Positions 5,939-7,830 of a DNA stretch of 7,830 nt are shown here, piece by piece. Made by a program: the position numbers and the translations under genes. Position 1 is the first letter of the stretch. Each line of letters begins with the position of its first letter. Below the pieces are notes generated by a model that saw nothing but the letters and a program-made list of their open reading frames with translations, searched no databases and was not told where the DNA came from. This DNA is from an uncultured Collinsella sp. (GTDB lineage: Bacteria; Actinomycetota; Coriobacteriia; Coriobacteriales; Coriobacteriaceae). The DNA lies in NCBI GenBank assembly GCA_900550205.1, contig URRJ01000088.1, forward strand, positions 1 through 7,830, read 5' to 3'.

Positions 5939-7684
5939 TTACGAGTGCACGACCACGCAAAGGCCGACTTTGATGCAGTCGTGGAGCGCCTTGGCATCGG
6001 CCAGGCGCAGGTTGATGCAGCCGTGGCTTCCGCACCATTTGTACGATTCGGCACTATCGAAACTCGAATCGTTTTGCCAGGTAGCGTCGTGGAAGCCGAC
6101 CATATTGCCCTCGAACGGCATCCAGTAGCTGACCGGGCTCTCGTATTTGGGCTTTCCGGTCGCGGGGTCTTTGGCACCGATGAGCTTGCTTGCGCCGTCA
6201 TTGCTGTTGATCTGCCACACGCCCTCAGGGGTGGCGTCTTCACCCGGTTTACCGGAAATAAAGTTGGCCTCCCACACGATGTTGCCGTTCTCGTCGTAGT
6301 AGCGTGCATGCTGCTCGGACAGGTCGACGTCGATATAGGCCTTCCAGTCGGGCTCGCCCTTGGCGGTAAACGTGTCGGCCTTCTTGGAGTACGAAATTTC
6401 GATCTCGCCCGTCTGCTTGTTGTTGATGGCGTCTTCGACCTGCTTGGCGAGGGTGTCGCTGTCGATGGACCAGCCATAGTCGCCGCCCTCGACCGCGCAC
6501 TCCTTGCCATCGGCACGCTTCCACCAGCGGGTGCTACCTACAGTGTTAAAGCCATTGGCGAATTCCGCGGCCCAGCCGCTGATCTGCGACGTGTCGAGCG
6601 TGGGGTTGGCCGGATCGGCAAAGCTGATCCACTGCAGTACGGAACTGCCGTCGACCTTGCCGGCGTCCTCGCCGTTGAGCTTTAGCGTCACGTTGACGCC
6701 CAGGAAATTGTTGGCGGCGTCACATGCGGCCTGAATCTGGTCGTTGGTGAGCGTGCCGTTAAGAGGTTCGTAGGCGTCGTTGCCGATCTTGTTGATGTCG
6801 ACGGTATCCGAAAGTGCGGCAAGCTGAATCTCGGCATATTTGATGACATGATCGCGGTTGATTTTCTCGTTGGAACGGGCCTTTTCGACGGTGAACTTTC
6901 CTGCATCCTCGTCGTATGAGCTGCTAGCTTCGAACGTTCCCGAGCGACCGTCGTTAAACTCGTCGATGGCGGCGCCCAGGTCCTCTTCGAACTGCTTCTG
7001 GTCAAAGGCATCCGAAAGCATGGACAGATCGACGTCCTGGTCTAAATCGACCGATTCTGTGGCAGCGTTGCTGTTGGTTTTACCGCTGAGCGACTCGACC
7101 AAACGAACGGGCCAGATGAAGGCCTCGTTGTGGCCGATGATTTCTTTTGCGGCAGCTTCGCCGTCGACGATGGGCTTTTCGGACTCGGGCTGGTAGGTCC
7201 AGCTAAAGTTGTCGCCTGTAACGGTGAGCTTGTAGTGTTTCCAGGCCGAACTCACCTTGGTGGCGGCCGATGAGGCATTGGAGAGCGAGACATCGACGCC
7301 GGCGATGGTCGTGTTGGGGTATGCTACCTGCGAAAACGCCACGACGCCTACAATGTAGACGATGGCAACGAGACCCAAGACGACAAAGAGGGTCGTTTTC
7401 TTGCCGGACTTTTTGCCTGCCCCGCGCTTGTCTGTGGGTGCGTTGTAGCGCGCGTGCGATGGGCCCTGGTTGGGGGCATTGTTCCCTGCAGGGTGCTGTT
7501 GATAACCCTGGTATTGCTGATGCTGCTGGTGTGCCTGACGATTACGCTGCTGCGAGGCGTGCCCGCCTGCACGATATTGCTGGTTGTGTGCAGGCGCGAT
7601 GGGGCACGGTGCTTGGACACCGCCGGTCTGCCTGCTGGGCTTTTGCGGATCGGGAATTAATTGGGTGCGGTCGTTTTGCGACAT
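5939..7684 (-). CDS. L,D-transpeptidase with peptidoglycan-binding-type ectodomain (YkuD family)
   Basis: With the preferred start this protein has 581 residues. It begins with a cytoplasmic, Gln/His/Asn-rich low-complexity tail (about 1-85), then a basic patch (KRGAGKKSGKK), one membrane anchor (about 97-119) and a long extracytoplasmic part. Residues about 125-440 fit the PG_binding_4-type domains found in this transpeptidase class. The C-terminal YkuD domain (about 447-581) carries the catalytic motif SHGCINLRL with Cys556 and His554, and the upstream His532 in GFHDATWQ. The enzyme is expected to form 3-3 peptide cross-links, or to attach groups to stem peptides, in the wall. His532 and the SHGC serine are separated by 20 residues, slightly more than the usual 14-17. 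It is read leftward from its own promoter, 134 bases ahead of the transporter operon. An ATG three codons upstream (7693) is possible but has poor ribosome-site spacing. Confidence 0.92.
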   Translation of the reverse strand: MSQNDRTQLIPDPQKPSRQTGGVQAPCPIAPAHNQQYRAGGHASQQRNRQAHQQHQQYQGYQQHPAGNNAPNQGPSHARYNAPTDKRGAGKKSGKKTTLFVVLGLVAIVYIVGVVAFSQVAYPNTTIAGVDVSLSNASSAATKVSSAWKHYKLTVTGDNFSWTYQPESEKPIVDGEAAAKEIIGHNEAFIWPVRLVESLSGKTNSNAATESVDLDQDVDLSMLSDAFDQKQFEEDLGAAIDEFNDGRSGTFEASSSYDEDAGKFTVEKARSNEKINRDHVIKYAEIQLAALSDTVDINKIGNDAYEPLNGTLTNDQIQAACDAANNFLGVNVTLKLNGEDAGKVDGSSVLQWISFADPANPTLDTSQISGWAAEFANGFNTVGSTRWWKRADGKECAVEGGDYGWSIDSDTLAKQVEDAINNKQTGEIEISYSKKADTFTAKGEPDWKAYIDVDLSEQHARYYDENGNIVWEANFISGKPGEDATPEGVWQINSNDGASKLIGAKDPATGKPKYESPVSYWMPFEGNMVGFHDATWQNDSSFDSAESYKWCGSHGCINLRLADAKALHDCIKVGLCVVVHS

Positions 7685-7694
7685 CGTCTGCATA

Positions 7695-7699
7695 TCCTT
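7695..7699 (-). promoter_or_regulatory. Ribosome binding site that decides the transpeptidase start
   Basis: On the minus strand AAGGA ends only one base before ATG 7693, which is too close for initiation there, but 10 bases before the in-frame ATG at 7684. The second ATG, giving MSQNDRTQLIPD, is therefore the likelier start, although a three-residue longer protein cannot be excluded. Confidence 0.6.
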
Positions 7700-7741
7700 C
7701 GAGTTTCGCCTTGCGGCTCATCGTGTTTTATCTGGGCTTGC

Positions 7742-7770
7742 ATTATAGCGATTAGCCTGTTGATTGTGGT
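7742..7770 (-). promoter_or_regulatory. Promoter of the L,D-transpeptidase gene
   Basis: The minus strand carries an exact TATAAT (7747-7742). At 17-base spacing the -35 is ACCACA (7770-7765), matching the consensus only at its ACA end. Transcription would start near 7735, giving a leader of about 50 bases. The rest of the 137-base gap to the window end shows no gene. Confidence 0.6.
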
Positions 7771-7830
7771 ATGGAAACAGTAGCAGCTAGAGGATGTTCA
7801 CGACAGCCGATGGAACAACTTCATCGGGGG

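Noticed and set aside
5815..6516. 233-codon minus-strand frame overlapping the transpeptidase and the gap before the adaptor
   Set aside because: The translation is Ser/Thr/Arg/Pro-rich, typical of an out-of-frame reading, and it overlaps the catalytic domain of a clear YkuD protein in another frame.
5945..6685. 246-codon plus-strand frame opposite the transpeptidase
   Set aside because: It is an antisense shadow with no family signature.
1..7830. CRISPR array, insertion sequence or toxin-antitoxin pair
   Set aside because: I saw no spaced direct repeats, transposase motifs or paired small genes in the gaps.

Overview
The window looks like chromosomal DNA from a GC-rich, Gram-positive-type actinobacterium. 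The codon use, the gene families and the encoded tRNA CCA end all fit Coriobacteriia, and my impression is a Collinsella-like gut organism. That placement is an inference from style and gene content, because no taxonomic marker gene is complete here. The region is compact. It holds the 3' part of one tRNA gene and six protein genes, with no gap longer than about 150 bases.

On the left, reading rightward, are the 3' end of a tRNA-Glu(CUC) gene with its intrinsic terminator, then a multi-pass membrane protein of the MprF/LPG-synthase transmembrane family (flippase-like), then a TetR-family regulator. The TetR gene ends tail-to-tail against a leftward block. The short gap between them holds a near-perfect 22-base inverted repeat that looks like a REP/MITE-type palindrome or a shared transcription end.

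The rest reads leftward. A bitopic L,D-transpeptidase with a peptidoglycan-binding-type ectodomain lies furthest right, under its own TATAAT promoter. About 130 bases downstream of it begins a tightly coupled three-gene MacAB-like transporter: membrane-fusion/adaptor protein, ABC ATPase, then FtsX/MacB permease, with overlaps of 1 and 4 bases. A strong 12-14 bp inverted repeat lies in front of the transporter operon and overlaps the best promoter candidate, so it may be an operator or an attenuator.

Most of the protein genes act at the cell envelope: a lipid-flippase-like protein, a wall cross-linking enzyme, and an exporter of the type that moves peptides, antibiotics or lipids. The sequence does not show that they form one pathway. 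The TetR gene does not face the transporter promoter, so control of the transporter by this regulator is only a possibility. I see no mobile element, CRISPR array, broken gene or obviously new multi-gene system. The most curious items are the two inverted repeats and some details of the transpeptidase.
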